Below are positions 26,000 to 34,038 of a stretch of DNA of 64,000 nucleotides, piece by piece. The position numbers and the translations under genes are program-made. This stretch comes from Paraburkholderia xenovorans LB400 (lineage in GTDB: Bacteria; Pseudomonadota; Gammaproteobacteria; Burkholderiales; Burkholderiaceae). Each line of letters begins with the position of its first letter. Position 1 is the first letter of the stretch. The notes beneath the pieces are model-generated. The model saw only the letters and a program-made list of their open reading frames with translations. It made no database searches and was not told the origin of the DNA. The stretch lies in NCBI RefSeq assembly GCF_000013645.1, contig NC_007952.1, positions 2,108,001 through 2,172,000 on the forward strand, read 5' to 3'.

Positions 26000-27199
26000 T
26001 CAACGTTGCTCGGGCGCCGCTTTGTCCGCGATTTCGTTGGCGGGTTGGTCCGCAGGTTGGCCAGCGGCTTGCCGCGCCAGTTCGCGCACACGCTCACTGC
26101 CGCCTTGTGCAATGGTATTCGTCGCGGCGGCCGCACTATGAGCAAGCGGGCTTGCAAGACGGCGCGCGTCTTTGGGTGCAAAACCGAAGTAGTCGCGAAA
26201 CGCCGCGGTAAAACTCGTCTGATGCTGATAACCCACCGCCAGCGCCACCTGCCCTACCGGCTGGCGCTCGTCCACCAGCAGATGCAGCGCATGATTCATC
26301 CGGCAGCGATGCCCATAATCGAAGATCGTCATGCCGTAGAGAAACTTGAAACCGCGCTTGAGCTTCGACGCATTCGTGCCCACGATGCGAGCCAGTTCCG
26401 GAATGGTGGGCGCGTGCCGCAAATCCCCGACGATCATTTCGCGCGCCTTCTCGATGAGCCGCAGGTCGCGCGCCGAAAGCGTCTCGCCGGGTTTGTCGGC
26501 GTTCAGATGCGCGAGCCACATTTCGATGCACGCGCACAGGATTTCCGTGCACTTGCCTTCGAGATACAGCATCTGCCGGGCACCGCGATACGGCGACGCA
26601 AGCAACTGCTCGGCAATATGCAGCGCTTCGACGCTGAACGGCATCTGGCGGTTATAGATCTGATCGAAGCCGATTGCAGCCAGCTCCGCACGGATGCGAT
26701 CCGCTTCGCCGCCAAGCGAACGCAGCAGCCGGTCGAAGTATCGCTGCGTCACGTAAAGTCCGACCGACTGCCACGGACCCGGCCCGCACGTGACCTGATA
26801 GCGCACGTCGGCGCCTTGCCGGCACACCAGCAGATTCGGCGAGTTCACCTGGAGATTGCCGGTGTCGGAGAAATCGACGCTCGCCGGGCCGGATAGCGAA
26901 AAGTGAAACTCGACAAACGACTCGGGCAGCACGCTTTCCGAGCGGCTATGCGCATAGTTGCAATCCGAGACCACAATGAAGATCTCGTCACGAATGCTCG
27001 CCATGCGCCAAACGCCCTCTTCCGCGTCACCCGGCACCGGCACCACCGCGCCGTAGAGGCCGAACTCCCGCACGCTGATGCAGTCCGGACGCATACGTAG
27101 CGCGTCGAACGCTTCGGTGAGTCGCGATTGCGGGCCAGCAAGCGAAGTACGAAAAAGACCTGGGGGCACACCCGCGGGCGTTCCTGAAAGCGTCGACAT
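26000..27199 (-). CDS. AraC-family regulator, paralogue A (divergent from ubiD)
   Basis: A 399-residue regulator. A long N-terminal sensor region (about 30-230; VREFGLYGAVVPVPGDAEEG, SIRDEIFIVVSDCNYAHSRS, VEFHFSLSGPASVDF) precedes the C-terminal AraC domain (about 255-365; TIPELARIVGTNASKLKRGF, VGYQHQTSFTAAFRDYFGF). It is closely similar along its whole length to the protein at 43849-45015; no other pair in the window is so alike. It ends in an extra low-complexity tail of about 45 residues (AAGQPADQPANEIADKA) lacking in the paralogue. Divergent position predicts control of ubiD-ubiX. A TAGGCAAAACGG element lies between them. Confidence 0.9.
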   Translation of the reverse strand: MSTLSGTPAGVPPGLFRTSLAGPQSRLTEAFDALRMRPDCISVREFGLYGAVVPVPGDAEEGVWRMASIRDEIFIVVSDCNYAHSRSESVLPESFVEFHFSLSGPASVDFSDTGNLQVNSPNLLVCRQGADVRYQVTCGPGPWQSVGLYVTQRYFDRLLRSLGGEADRIRAELAAIGFDQIYNRQMPFSVEALHIAEQLLASPYRGARQMLYLEGKCTEILCACIEMWLAHLNADKPGETLSARDLRLIEKAREMIVGDLRHAPTIPELARIVGTNASKLKRGFKFLYGMTIFDYGHRCRMNHALHLLVDERQPVGQVALAVGYQHQTSFTAAFRDYFGFAPKDARRLASPLAHSAAAATNTIAQGGSERVRELARQAAGQPADQPANEIADKAAPEQR

Positions 27200-27345
27200 A
27201 TCGGACTCCAGAAGCAGGGAAGCTGGCTAACTGACTACGCGATCAACCGCATCGCAGACCGCCCTATTATTGCCCCACAAAAAAAAGCCCGCCCCTGGTG
27301 CGTTCCCCACGTCGGACGCGCAATGAGACGACGCGCACATAAAAA

Positions 27346-27357
27346 CCGTTTTGCCTA
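27346..27357 (-). promoter_or_regulatory. Motif TAGGCAAAACGG in the araC-ubiD divergent region
   Basis: On the minus strand an exact 12-mer that also occurs at 32470-32481, in front of the ABC binding-protein gene. It lies 117 bp upstream of ubiD and 147 bp upstream of the AraC gene. A weaker relative is offset 21 bp (minus strand from 27378). Candidate AraC-type half-site. Confidence 0.4.
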
Positions 27358-27473
27358 GATCGACGTCCCGATCGCTCACGTGCCCCTCATTTGGTGACGG
27401 TATAAGTAGCCGACATGCAGCCGACATGCGGCATTGGCCGCGACGTGCTATCACCGATGAGATCCGCCCAACC

Positions 27474-28814
27474 ATGAGACATTACCTTTCCCGGCTGCGC
27501 GCACGCGGCGAACTACTGACCGTGACTCGCGAAGTCGATCCGCGCCACGAAGTCACCGCCGTTGCGCGCCGCCTGCAACAGGAGACAACGCGGCCTGTGC
27601 TGTTCGAAAACGTCCGCGGCAGCCGCTTGCCCGTGCTGCTCAACCTCTATACCGATCACGACCGTCTGCGCGAAATCATTCGCTGTGAAGAGGACGAAAC
27701 GTTCTGCGCGCGTCTCACGCGCGAGATTTCGCTCGCGGCCCAGATCGATACGCCCGTTGAACGCGTCGCACCGCGTGAGGACTGGATCACCGGCAAACTC
27801 TCCGACCTGCCGATCCTGACCCATCATGAGCGCGATGGCGCGCCGTACATCACCGCGGGCGTCTTTCTCGCGAAAGATCCCGATACCGGGCGCAGCAACC
27901 TGTCGTTCCATCGCTCGATGGTGGTCTCGGACGACGAGTTGCGCATCCGTCTTGGCAGCAGCCACGACCTTGCGCAATTCCAGTTGCGCGCGGAAGCACG
28001 CGGCGAGGCACTGGAAGCCGTCATTCTGCTCGGCGCCGATCCCGAGATATTCATGAGCGCCTGCGTGTCGCTGCCGCCAGACGCCGACGAACTGGCGCTG
28101 GCCGCAACGATGCGCGGCGGCCCCATTGCCGTGCGCCCTGCTTTCACGGTCGATATCGATGTGCCCGTGTCGGCGGAGATCGTCATCGAAGGCCGCATCC
28201 TGCCTGACGTGAAGCGTCCGGAAGGACCGTTCGGTGAATTCATGGGCTATTACGTCGAGGTCGGCGACAATCACGTGTTCGAAGTCACGCACGTCGGCTG
28301 GCGCGAAGGCGCCGTCTATCAGGGCCTGATTTGCGGCTCCGACGAAGATCTGCGTCCGCTCGAAGCGGCCACCGCAGCGCGCATCTACAAGGCGATTTCG
28401 GGCCAGGTGCGCGGCGTGCTCGACGTGAGTTGCCGCCCTACGGTGATGAACACGGTCATCAAGCTCGACAAGCAATACGAAGGACATGCGCAGCATGCGT
28501 TGCTCGCCGCGCTTGGCTCGCACCTCGATTACAACAAACTCGTCATCGTGGTGGATAAAGACGTCGATATCTACAACATGGACGAGGTCATCTGGGCTTT
28601 TCTCACGCGAGGCCGCGCCGACACCCGCACGATGGTGCTGCACGACGTGCCGGGTTTCTACCGCGACGCGCACAAGGACCATTGGGGCCGCCTCGCACTC
28701 GACGCAACCAAGCCGTGGGGACGTGAAGCCGAATTCGAGCGCAAGTCGATTCCCGGCGTGCAGCAGATCGTACTCGACGACTATCTGCCGCATTTTTCGC
28801 GGACCGCGCCATGA
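27474..28814 (+). CDS. UbiD-family prFMN-dependent decarboxylase
   Basis: A 446-residue UbiD-type enzyme that reversibly decarboxylates aromatic or alpha,beta-unsaturated acids using prenylated FMN. The catalytic acid is in RPEGPFGEFMGYYVEVGDNH and the prFMN/metal-binding blocks FHRSMVVSDDELRIRL and KLDKQYEGHAQHALLA are present. No third small subunit (as in vanillate/4-hydroxybenzoate clusters of some bacteria) is seen. The stop overlaps the ubiX start by 4 bp, so cofactor supply is coupled. Next to ubiX and an AraC regulator rather than ubiquinone genes, so a catabolic hydroxyarylate decarboxylase is likelier than ubiquinone synthesis. Start at 27474 aligns with the family; ribosome-binding site weak. 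Confidence 0.9.
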   Translation: MRHYLSRLRARGELLTVTREVDPRHEVTAVARRLQQETTRPVLFENVRGSRLPVLLNLYTDHDRLREIIRCEEDETFCARLTREISLAAQIDTPVERVAPREDWITGKLSDLPILTHHERDGAPYITAGVFLAKDPDTGRSNLSFHRSMVVSDDELRIRLGSSHDLAQFQLRAEARGEALEAVILLGADPEIFMSACVSLPPDADELALAATMRGGPIAVRPAFTVDIDVPVSAEIVIEGRILPDVKRPEGPFGEFMGYYVEVGDNHVFEVTHVGWREGAVYQGLICGSDEDLRPLEAATAARIYKAISGQVRGVLDVSCRPTVMNTVIKLDKQYEGHAQHALLAALGSHLDYNKLVIVVDKDVDIYNMDEVIWAFLTRGRADTRTMVLHDVPGFYRDAHKDHWGRLALDATKPWGREAEFERKSIPGVQQIVLDDYLPHFSRTAP

Positions 28815-29440
28815 ACGCGCGCATGGCCGCTCATGACGGCGATAGGGGCGAACGGCAGCGCCGCGTCGTCGTCGCGATCACAGGTGCGACCGGCGCGATC
28901 TACGGCGTGCGGCTTCTGCAGGCGCTGCGCGAAGGCGGCGTGATCACGCATCTGGTGGTATCGCGTGCGGGATGGATGACCCTCGCCGACGAAACGCATG
29001 TCGACCGTGCCGCGCTGCGCGACGCTGCCGACGTTTACCACGATCAGAACGAAGTGGGCGCAAGCATTGCAAGCGGTTCGTTCCAGCACGACGGCATGGT
29101 GATCGCACCGTGTTCGATGAAAACCCTGGCAGCTGTCGCGCATGGCTTCGACGACAACCTCGTCGCGCGCGCGGCGAGTGTCACGTTAAAGGAGCGCCGC
29201 AAGCTCGTGCTGCTCGCACGCGAAACGCCGCTGACGCTCGCGCATCTACGCAACATGACGCTTGCGACCGAGATGGGCGCGCTCGTCATGCCGCCGATGC
29301 CCGCGTTCTACGCGAGGCCCGACAGCATCGACGCAATGGTCGGGTACACGGTGATGCGGGTGCTCGATCAGTTGGGCATTGCGTCGGACAAACCGTATGC
29401 ACGCTGGCAGGGGCTTGCGGCGTCGCTCGAATCACGGTGA
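28811..29440 (+). CDS. UbiX-type flavin prenyltransferase
   Basis: A 209-residue flavoprotein of the UbiX/Pad1 family that adds a dimethylallyl group to FMN to make prenylated FMN for UbiD. The FMN-phosphate loop VVVAITGATGAIYGVRLLQ is at about residues 19-37, APCSMKTLAAVAHGF and the lipid-phosphate-binding RRKLVLLARETPLTLAHLRN follow. N-terminal extension of about 15 residues is not conserved. It overlaps ubiD (ATGA) and ends before a strong terminator. Confidence 0.93.
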   Translation: MNARMAAHDGDRGERQRRVVVAITGATGAIYGVRLLQALREGGVITHLVVSRAGWMTLADETHVDRAALRDAADVYHDQNEVGASIASGSFQHDGMVIAPCSMKTLAAVAHGFDDNLVARAASVTLKERRKLVLLARETPLTLAHLRNMTLATEMGALVMPPMPAFYARPDSIDAMVGYTVMRVLDQLGIASDKPYARWQGLAASLESR

Positions 29441-29478
29441 GGGGTAAAAGCATGCACTCGTGCCCAAGCCGGGCATCT

Positions 29479-29517
29479 ATGCAAAAGGCCCGGAACCAGG
29501 TTCCGGGCCTTTTGCAT
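29479..29517. terminator. Strong bidirectional intrinsic terminator
   Basis: A 17-bp perfect stem (29479-29495 with 29501-29517), loop of five bases, with AAAA on one side and TTTT on the other. It separates the converging ubiX and ABC permease genes. Confidence 0.9.
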
Positions 29518-29553
29518 TACGTCGTGAAAGCGTGACGAATCCCGCCCATAAAA

Positions 29554-30471
29554 CTAGGCCCTCGCGGCAACCGTCGAAGCCTTCCTGTTGTTGCCGCCGC
29601 GCTTCTTGCGAGCGGCCATGGAAAGCAGCGTGACGAGCACGAAAAGCGCCGTGACGAGTTTCAGGTCCGACGGCTGGAAGCCGATGGCGAGCACGATCGA
29701 GATGAGCTGAAAGTAGATGATCGAGCCGAGAATCGGCGCGAGCACCTGGCGCAGCATCGAACGGTTGCCGACCACTGCTTCGCCGAGCAGCAGCGCGGCG
29801 AGTCCGTTGACGAGCACGCCAAAGCCCATATTCACGTCGGCGAAACCCTGATTTTGTGCGAGCATCGCGCCACCGAGCGCGGCGAACAGGTTGGCGAGAC
29901 CCAGACCAACCAACGTGTACACCTTCACGTTGATGCCCTGGGCTTTAGCCATCGAAGGACTGGATCCGATTGCCCGCATGGCGAGACCGTGCTGCGTGCC
30001 GAGGAACCACAAAACGCCCACGCCGATCACCGCGTCGATCACCGTCAGCATGAGAATGCGCGGCAAATAACCGCCACCGGCTTCGGGCAGCCATGAAAAC
30101 ACGCTGGAATAAGCGAACAGCGCCGAGTTCGGTTGACCCATCACGCGGATATTGACCGAATACAGCATCGACAACACCAGAATGCCGCACAGCAGCGTAT
30201 TGATCCTGGCCTTCTCGTGAATGTAGCCCGTGAGCACACCCGCGACAAAACCCGCTAACGCGCCGCCAAGCAGCGCCATCACCGGATTGAAGCCGACCAT
30301 GAGCAGCTTCGCGCATACGCAGGCGCCGAACGGAAACGCGCCTTCGCCGGTCATGTCCGAGAAGTTGAGAATGCGGAACGGAATCATGATCGCCACGGCG
30401 ATCAACGCATACGTCAATCCCTGCATCATGCCGACCGGTACCAGGCCGATAAAACCACTGATCAGATTCAT
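29554..30471 (-). CDS. ABC transporter permease (TrpY-like)
   Basis: A 305-residue integral membrane protein with about 8-9 helices, of the permease family that accompanies PF04392-type binding proteins. Conserved-looking blocks are TYALIAVAIMIPFRILNFSD, MTGEGAFPFGAC and LVGLGLANLFAALGGAML, and GLAALLLGEAVVG. Its start overlaps the ATPase stop by 4 bp, so the two are translated together; the binding-protein gene is just upstream. Members of this family were named TrpXYZ for tryptophan in some Firmicutes; in Burkholderiales the substrate is untested. Inner membrane. Confidence 0.9.
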   Translation of the reverse strand: MNLISGFIGLVPVGMMQGLTYALIAVAIMIPFRILNFSDMTGEGAFPFGACVCAKLLMVGFNPVMALLGGALAGFVAGVLTGYIHEKARINTLLCGILVLSMLYSVNIRVMGQPNSALFAYSSVFSWLPEAGGGYLPRILMLTVIDAVIGVGVLWFLGTQHGLAMRAIGSSPSMAKAQGINVKVYTLVGLGLANLFAALGGAMLAQNQGFADVNMGFGVLVNGLAALLLGEAVVGNRSMLRQVLAPILGSIIYFQLISIVLAIGFQPSDLKLVTALFVLVTLLSMAARKKRGGNNRKASTVAARA

Positions 30472-31271
30472 GCGTTCACCGTGCGTGCCATTGCTGGCTC
30501 TTCGTTGAAGGTTGCCATGAGCTTTTCCATAGTCATGGCGCGTTTCGCGTCGCCCGTCAGATCGCCGACAATGCGCCCGTCGCGCATCATCACGAGGCGG
30601 TTGCCGTAGTCGAGCGCGTGCTGCATGTTGTGCGTCACCATCAACGTGGTGAGTCCGGCTTCGCGCACCACCTGTTCGGTAACGCGCATCACGATGGCCG
30701 CCGTGCGCGGATCGAGCGCCGCCGTGTGCTCGTCGAGCAGCAGCAATTGCGGACGCTGAAGCACTGCCATCAGCAGCGAGAGCGCCTGGCGCTGTCCGCC
30801 CGAGAGCAGCGACGCCTTGGCCTTCATGCGCTTTTCCAGGCCCAGGTCGAATGACGCCATCCGCTCGCGGAATGCTTCGGACTGAACTCGCGTCAGACCG
30901 CGCCCGAAGCCGCGTTTGAGCCCGCGCAGATTGGCGACCGCCAGATTTTCCTCGAGACTCAGCGCGGTGGCCGTGCCAATGGACGGATCCTGAAACACAC
31001 GCGAAATGTACTTCGCGCGCTGGTGCGTGGGCAGCGTCGTAATCTCCTTGCCGTCGATGGCGATCACGCCGGAGTCGGGTATCACTTCACCGGCAAGCAT
31101 GTTGAGAAAGGTGGATTTCCCCGCGCCATTGCCGCCCACGACCACGGCGAAATCGCCGCCCTGGAGCTTGAGCGAAACATCGGTCAACGCGATTCGCTCG
31201 TCCACGGTGCCCGGATGAAAGGTCTTGCTGATCTGTTCCACCGACAGCATCGGTATGTGCTTCTCGCGCAT
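30468..31271 (-). CDS. ABC transporter ATP-binding protein (TrpZ-like)
   Basis: A 267-residue nucleotide-binding subunit. Walker A GGNGAGKST is near residues 47-55, the signature LLSGGQRQALSL and Walker B LLLLDEHTAALDP near 180, and the H-loop VTHNMQHAL. DEHTAALD rather than DEPTAGLD is typical of the COG1101 family that serves TrpXYZ-like importers. Start at 31271 is chosen for AAGGTG 6 bp upstream. It lies 29 bp after the binding-protein gene and overlaps the permease gene by 4 bp. Peripheral inner-membrane ATPase. Confidence 0.92.
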   Translation of the reverse strand: MREKHIPMLSVEQISKTFHPGTVDERIALTDVSLKLQGGDFAVVVGGNGAGKSTFLNMLAGEVIPDSGVIAIDGKEITTLPTHQRAKYISRVFQDPSIGTATALSLEENLAVANLRGLKRGFGRGLTRVQSEAFRERMASFDLGLEKRMKAKASLLSGGQRQALSLLMAVLQRPQLLLLDEHTAALDPRTAAIVMRVTEQVVREAGLTTLMVTHNMQHALDYGNRLVMMRDGRIVGDLTGDAKRAMTMEKLMATFNEEPAMARTVNA

Positions 31272-31300
31272 GGTCGTCACCTTGGCTGGCGGATGGTCTT

Positions 31301-32368
31301 TCAGTCGATGAAGCATTTGCAATCCTCAAAAGATCTGGGCACCGTCAGGCCGATTTTCGCAAACTGGCTGCGGCTGATCTGCGTGACGTAATCGCTCCTG
31401 CCGGGCAGCATCACCGGCATCGCGCTGGTCTTTTCGCCCTTCAGCACGCGCACGGCCACGCGTGCCGCATTCGCACCCACCGATTGCAGCGAGACCGCGT
31501 ACGAAGCCGTTGCCATACCCTTCTTGATCGCTTCGGTTTCCGAACTGATCACGGGCACCTTCATGCGCTGCATGCTGGCGGCCACGGCCGGAATCGCCGA
31601 CTGCACGAGATTCGATCCGGTGATGTAGACGAAGCCCACGCCGCTGAGCATCTGCGCGCGTTGCGTGATGTCGTTCACGCTGTCCACGCTGACCGGCTTG
31701 AATTCGAGGCCGGCGCGCTTCGCGGCGGCTGCAAGCGCGTGCGTCGTGACCACGTCGTTCGCTTCGCCGGGGTTGTATAGCGTGCCGAACGATTTGACGC
31801 CGGGCAGCAGTTTCTTCGCGAAAGCCAGCACGGCGTCGAAGTCCTGCAAATCCGACGAGCCGTTGAAGCGGTCGCTGCCGTGCTGCCAGTCAGGCGTCAG
31901 GCCGGCGGCAACGGGATCGGTGACTTCGGTGAAGACGAGCGGAATGGCCGGGTTGCTCACCGCCGAGCGCGCCACCTGGGAAACCGAGGTGGTCACGGTA
32001 AGGATCAGCGCTGGATTCTTCGTCAGGATTTGCGAGAACATTTGCGGCATCAGCGCCTGCGTGAAGTTGGCATCGCTGTAGGCGTAATTCACGTTCCTGC
32101 CTTCCACGTAGCCTTCGTGGGCCATTTCGTCCTTGAAGCCCTGAATCGTCATGGCAAGCGACGGGTGCGGCCCGAGATTGGCAATGCCGATAGTCGTCGG
32201 CGTGCCCGGCTGCGCAAGCGTGGAGGTCGCCGCGGCCAATGCGGCCAATGCGGCCGGTGCGGCGACAAGGCTGGCCAGCGCGGCAATACCGGCAATACCG
32301 GCGATCGCGGCAAGAATGGCGCGCTGGGCTACCGGCTGGCGTCGGGCGGTACTGGTTGAACCCTTCAT
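31301..32368 (-). CDS. ABC transporter substrate-binding protein (TrpX-like, PF04392 type)
   Basis: A 355-residue periplasmic binding protein. A long Ala-rich signal sequence (AILAAIAGIAGIAALASLVA) ends near residue 52, then the mature part begins PTTIGIANLGPHPSLAMTIQ. Family motifs are VNYAYSDANFTQALMPQM, VFTEVTDPVAAGLTPDWQHG and ITGSNLVQSAIPAV, and the Cys-rich tail FEDCKCFID. It heads an operon with the ATPase and permease. A second, shorter homologue stands alone at 37520-38554. The family includes tryptophan binders, but the ligand here may be an aromatic acid given the neighbours. Two AAACGG-type half-sites are just upstream. Confidence 0.92.
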   Translation of the reverse strand: MKGSTSTARRQPVAQRAILAAIAGIAGIAALASLVAAPAALAALAAATSTLAQPGTPTTIGIANLGPHPSLAMTIQGFKDEMAHEGYVEGRNVNYAYSDANFTQALMPQMFSQILTKNPALILTVTTSVSQVARSAVSNPAIPLVFTEVTDPVAAGLTPDWQHGSDRFNGSSDLQDFDAVLAFAKKLLPGVKSFGTLYNPGEANDVVTTHALAAAAKRAGLEFKPVSVDSVNDITQRAQMLSGVGFVYITGSNLVQSAIPAVAASMQRMKVPVISSETEAIKKGMATASYAVSLQSVGANAARVAVRVLKGEKTSAMPVMLPGRSDYVTQISRSQFAKIGLTVPRSFEDCKCFID

Positions 32369-32449
32369 TGCAGATTTCCGTAGCGTAAATGAGGTAGCGA
32401 ATTTGTAGCATTGAACCCGCGGGCGAATTTATTTCGCGCTCCGCTTATG

Positions 32450-32481
32450 CCGTTTCGCTAAAAGTTGGTCCGTTTTGCCTA
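32450..32481 (-). promoter_or_regulatory. Direct repeat of AraC-type half-sites before the ABC operon
   Basis: On the minus strand TAGGCAAAACGG (32481-32470) is followed exactly 21 bp later by TAGCGAAACGG (32460-32450). Two same-oriented sites two helical turns apart is the usual layout for AraC-family proteins. The pair lies 82-113 bp upstream of the binding-protein start and overlaps the end of the FAD-enzyme gene. Confidence 0.55.
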
Positions 32482-33966
32482 ATTCCGGATGCGCGACAGT
32501 ACGATCCGGGCCGCGCGCTCGCCGCTCGCGCAAGCGCCCGTCAGCAGCGCCTGAGAAGTCCAGTCGCCGCAGTAGACGACCGGGCGGTCCGCGTCGCGCA
32601 CGGCGCCCTCCTGCCAGCGCCAGAACGCCTGTAGCCGCTCGCCATAGCCCGGCGCGAACACCGGCAGCTTGCGGGGAATCCACTGATTCACGACCGCGCT
32701 CACATGGCGGTCGAAATCGGGAATCCGCGCGCGCAGTTCGTCGCGCAGCAGCGCATCGAGGTTGTCGGTCAGCCCGCGCCGTTCGGCCTCCTGCGCGGCT
32801 TCGGGCGTCAGTTGACAGTAGATCTGCGTAAGCGGTCGCCCGCTGGCGGGCGCGGCGGGCAACTGCTGGAACGTCGAAATCCGGCTGGACGCGCCACGCG
32901 ACGCAAACTGCAACGTCGGCGGGAGCGGCCGCGAAAAACCATAGTGGACGACACCGAGCGCGTTGTAGCGCACCGCCTGGAGCATCTCACGCTCCTCGCG
33001 CTGCGGATTGCGGACGAGCGTGCCAGCGAGCGAGCCTTCCGTCGCACACACGACGTGGTCCGCCGTCAGCACCGCGCCGTCGCGCAGCGTCACCGCAAAT
33101 CGCTGGCCGCGCGTCGCGTCGAGGCGCTCATCAGCCTCGGCACCCTGCGTGGCCTCGATCGATGCCACGAGCGCATTCGTACGCACATCGAGCTGCGCGG
33201 CCAGCGCCTCACACACGCAGCCCATGCCGCCCTTCAACGTGAATACGGTATCTTCGCCGATCAGATGCGGCACGGTTGACCGGTAGAACAGGGCGGACAG
33301 GGTTTCGGGATTGAAGCTGCGGGTCGAGCGGAACACCGGTTCGACCATGCTCGAGAGCGCCTGCGGTCCGATTGCATCGCGCACGTATTCCGCGAGAGTT
33401 TGCTGATCGGCGGCAGGGTCGTCGGCGATGGCACTCATCGCCCAATCCGGATCGACACGGCTGCGCTGCGCTCGCATTCTGAGCGCATGGCCCACCAGCG
33501 CGAAGCGCTCGCGCATCGGCAGACCGGGCGTGGCCAACGAGCGGAACGAAGGCATGAGTTCGATGGTGTGGCTGCCGCCAGGCGAAACGCACTGAGCCGT
33601 CAGATGACGCAGCGGAATCAGCGCGTCGTGAAGCGAAAGGTCCGCGATCAGCCGGTTAAATGCGCCGCCGAACGGATACACGAGACGCGCGCCGCTATTG
33701 AACGCAATATCGCCCACGCGCCGGTCGCCCATGCGTCCGCCCACCACGTCACTCGCTTCGAGCACGGTCACCTGTATGCCGGCCTGATGCAGGCGGTAGG
33801 CCGCCGTCAAACCGGCAATGCCGGAGCCAACGACGATCACGCTTTCTTTTCTGCGGGATGAGTCCGTTGTGTCGTTCCGCGCGCTTTGCCATGCGCCTCG
33901 ATTGCGCAACGGCGCCGAAGCGCCAGACGCACCGCGGTCCGATACAGATATTTCCATTGCTTTCAT
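32479..33966 (-). CDS. FAD-dependent amine oxidase/protoporphyrinogen-oxidase-like protein
   Basis: A 495-residue flavoprotein. The N-terminal dinucleotide fold VIVVGSGIAGLTAAYRLHQA is at about residues 43-62, after a non-conserved leader of about 40 residues, with the acidic end of strand 2 in VTVLEASDVVGGRM. The C-terminal FAD-binding block PVVYCGDWTSQALLTGACAS GERAA is intact. This layout is shared by amine oxidases, HemY-like and phytoene-desaturase-type oxidoreductases, so the reaction cannot be fixed. It is 110 bp upstream of the ABC operon and 72 bp downstream of the ThDP enzyme, suggesting one catabolic unit. Confidence 0.87.
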   Translation of the reverse strand: MKAMEISVSDRGASGASAPLRNRGAWQSARNDTTDSSRRKESVIVVGSGIAGLTAAYRLHQAGIQVTVLEASDVVGGRMGDRRVGDIAFNSGARLVYPFGGAFNRLIADLSLHDALIPLRHLTAQCVSPGGSHTIELMPSFRSLATPGLPMRERFALVGHALRMRAQRSRVDPDWAMSAIADDPAADQQTLAEYVRDAIGPQALSSMVEPVFRSTRSFNPETLSALFYRSTVPHLIGEDTVFTLKGGMGCVCEALAAQLDVRTNALVASIEATQGAEADERLDATRGQRFAVTLRDGAVLTADHVVCATEGSLAGTLVRNPQREEREMLQAVRYNALGVVHYGFSRPLPPTLQFASRGASSRISTFQQLPAAPASGRPLTQIYCQLTPEAAQEAERRGLTDNLDALLRDELRARIPDFDRHVSAVVNQWIPRKLPVFAPGYGERLQAFWRWQEGAVRDADRPVVYCGDWTSQALLTGACASGERAARIVLSRIRN

Positions 33967-34038
33967 GGGACTGCCAGGGAAAATACTTTAAAAAGCCGTT
34001 TCGAACGGCGCTTATCGACCTCAGCTCGCGGCGGTGCC

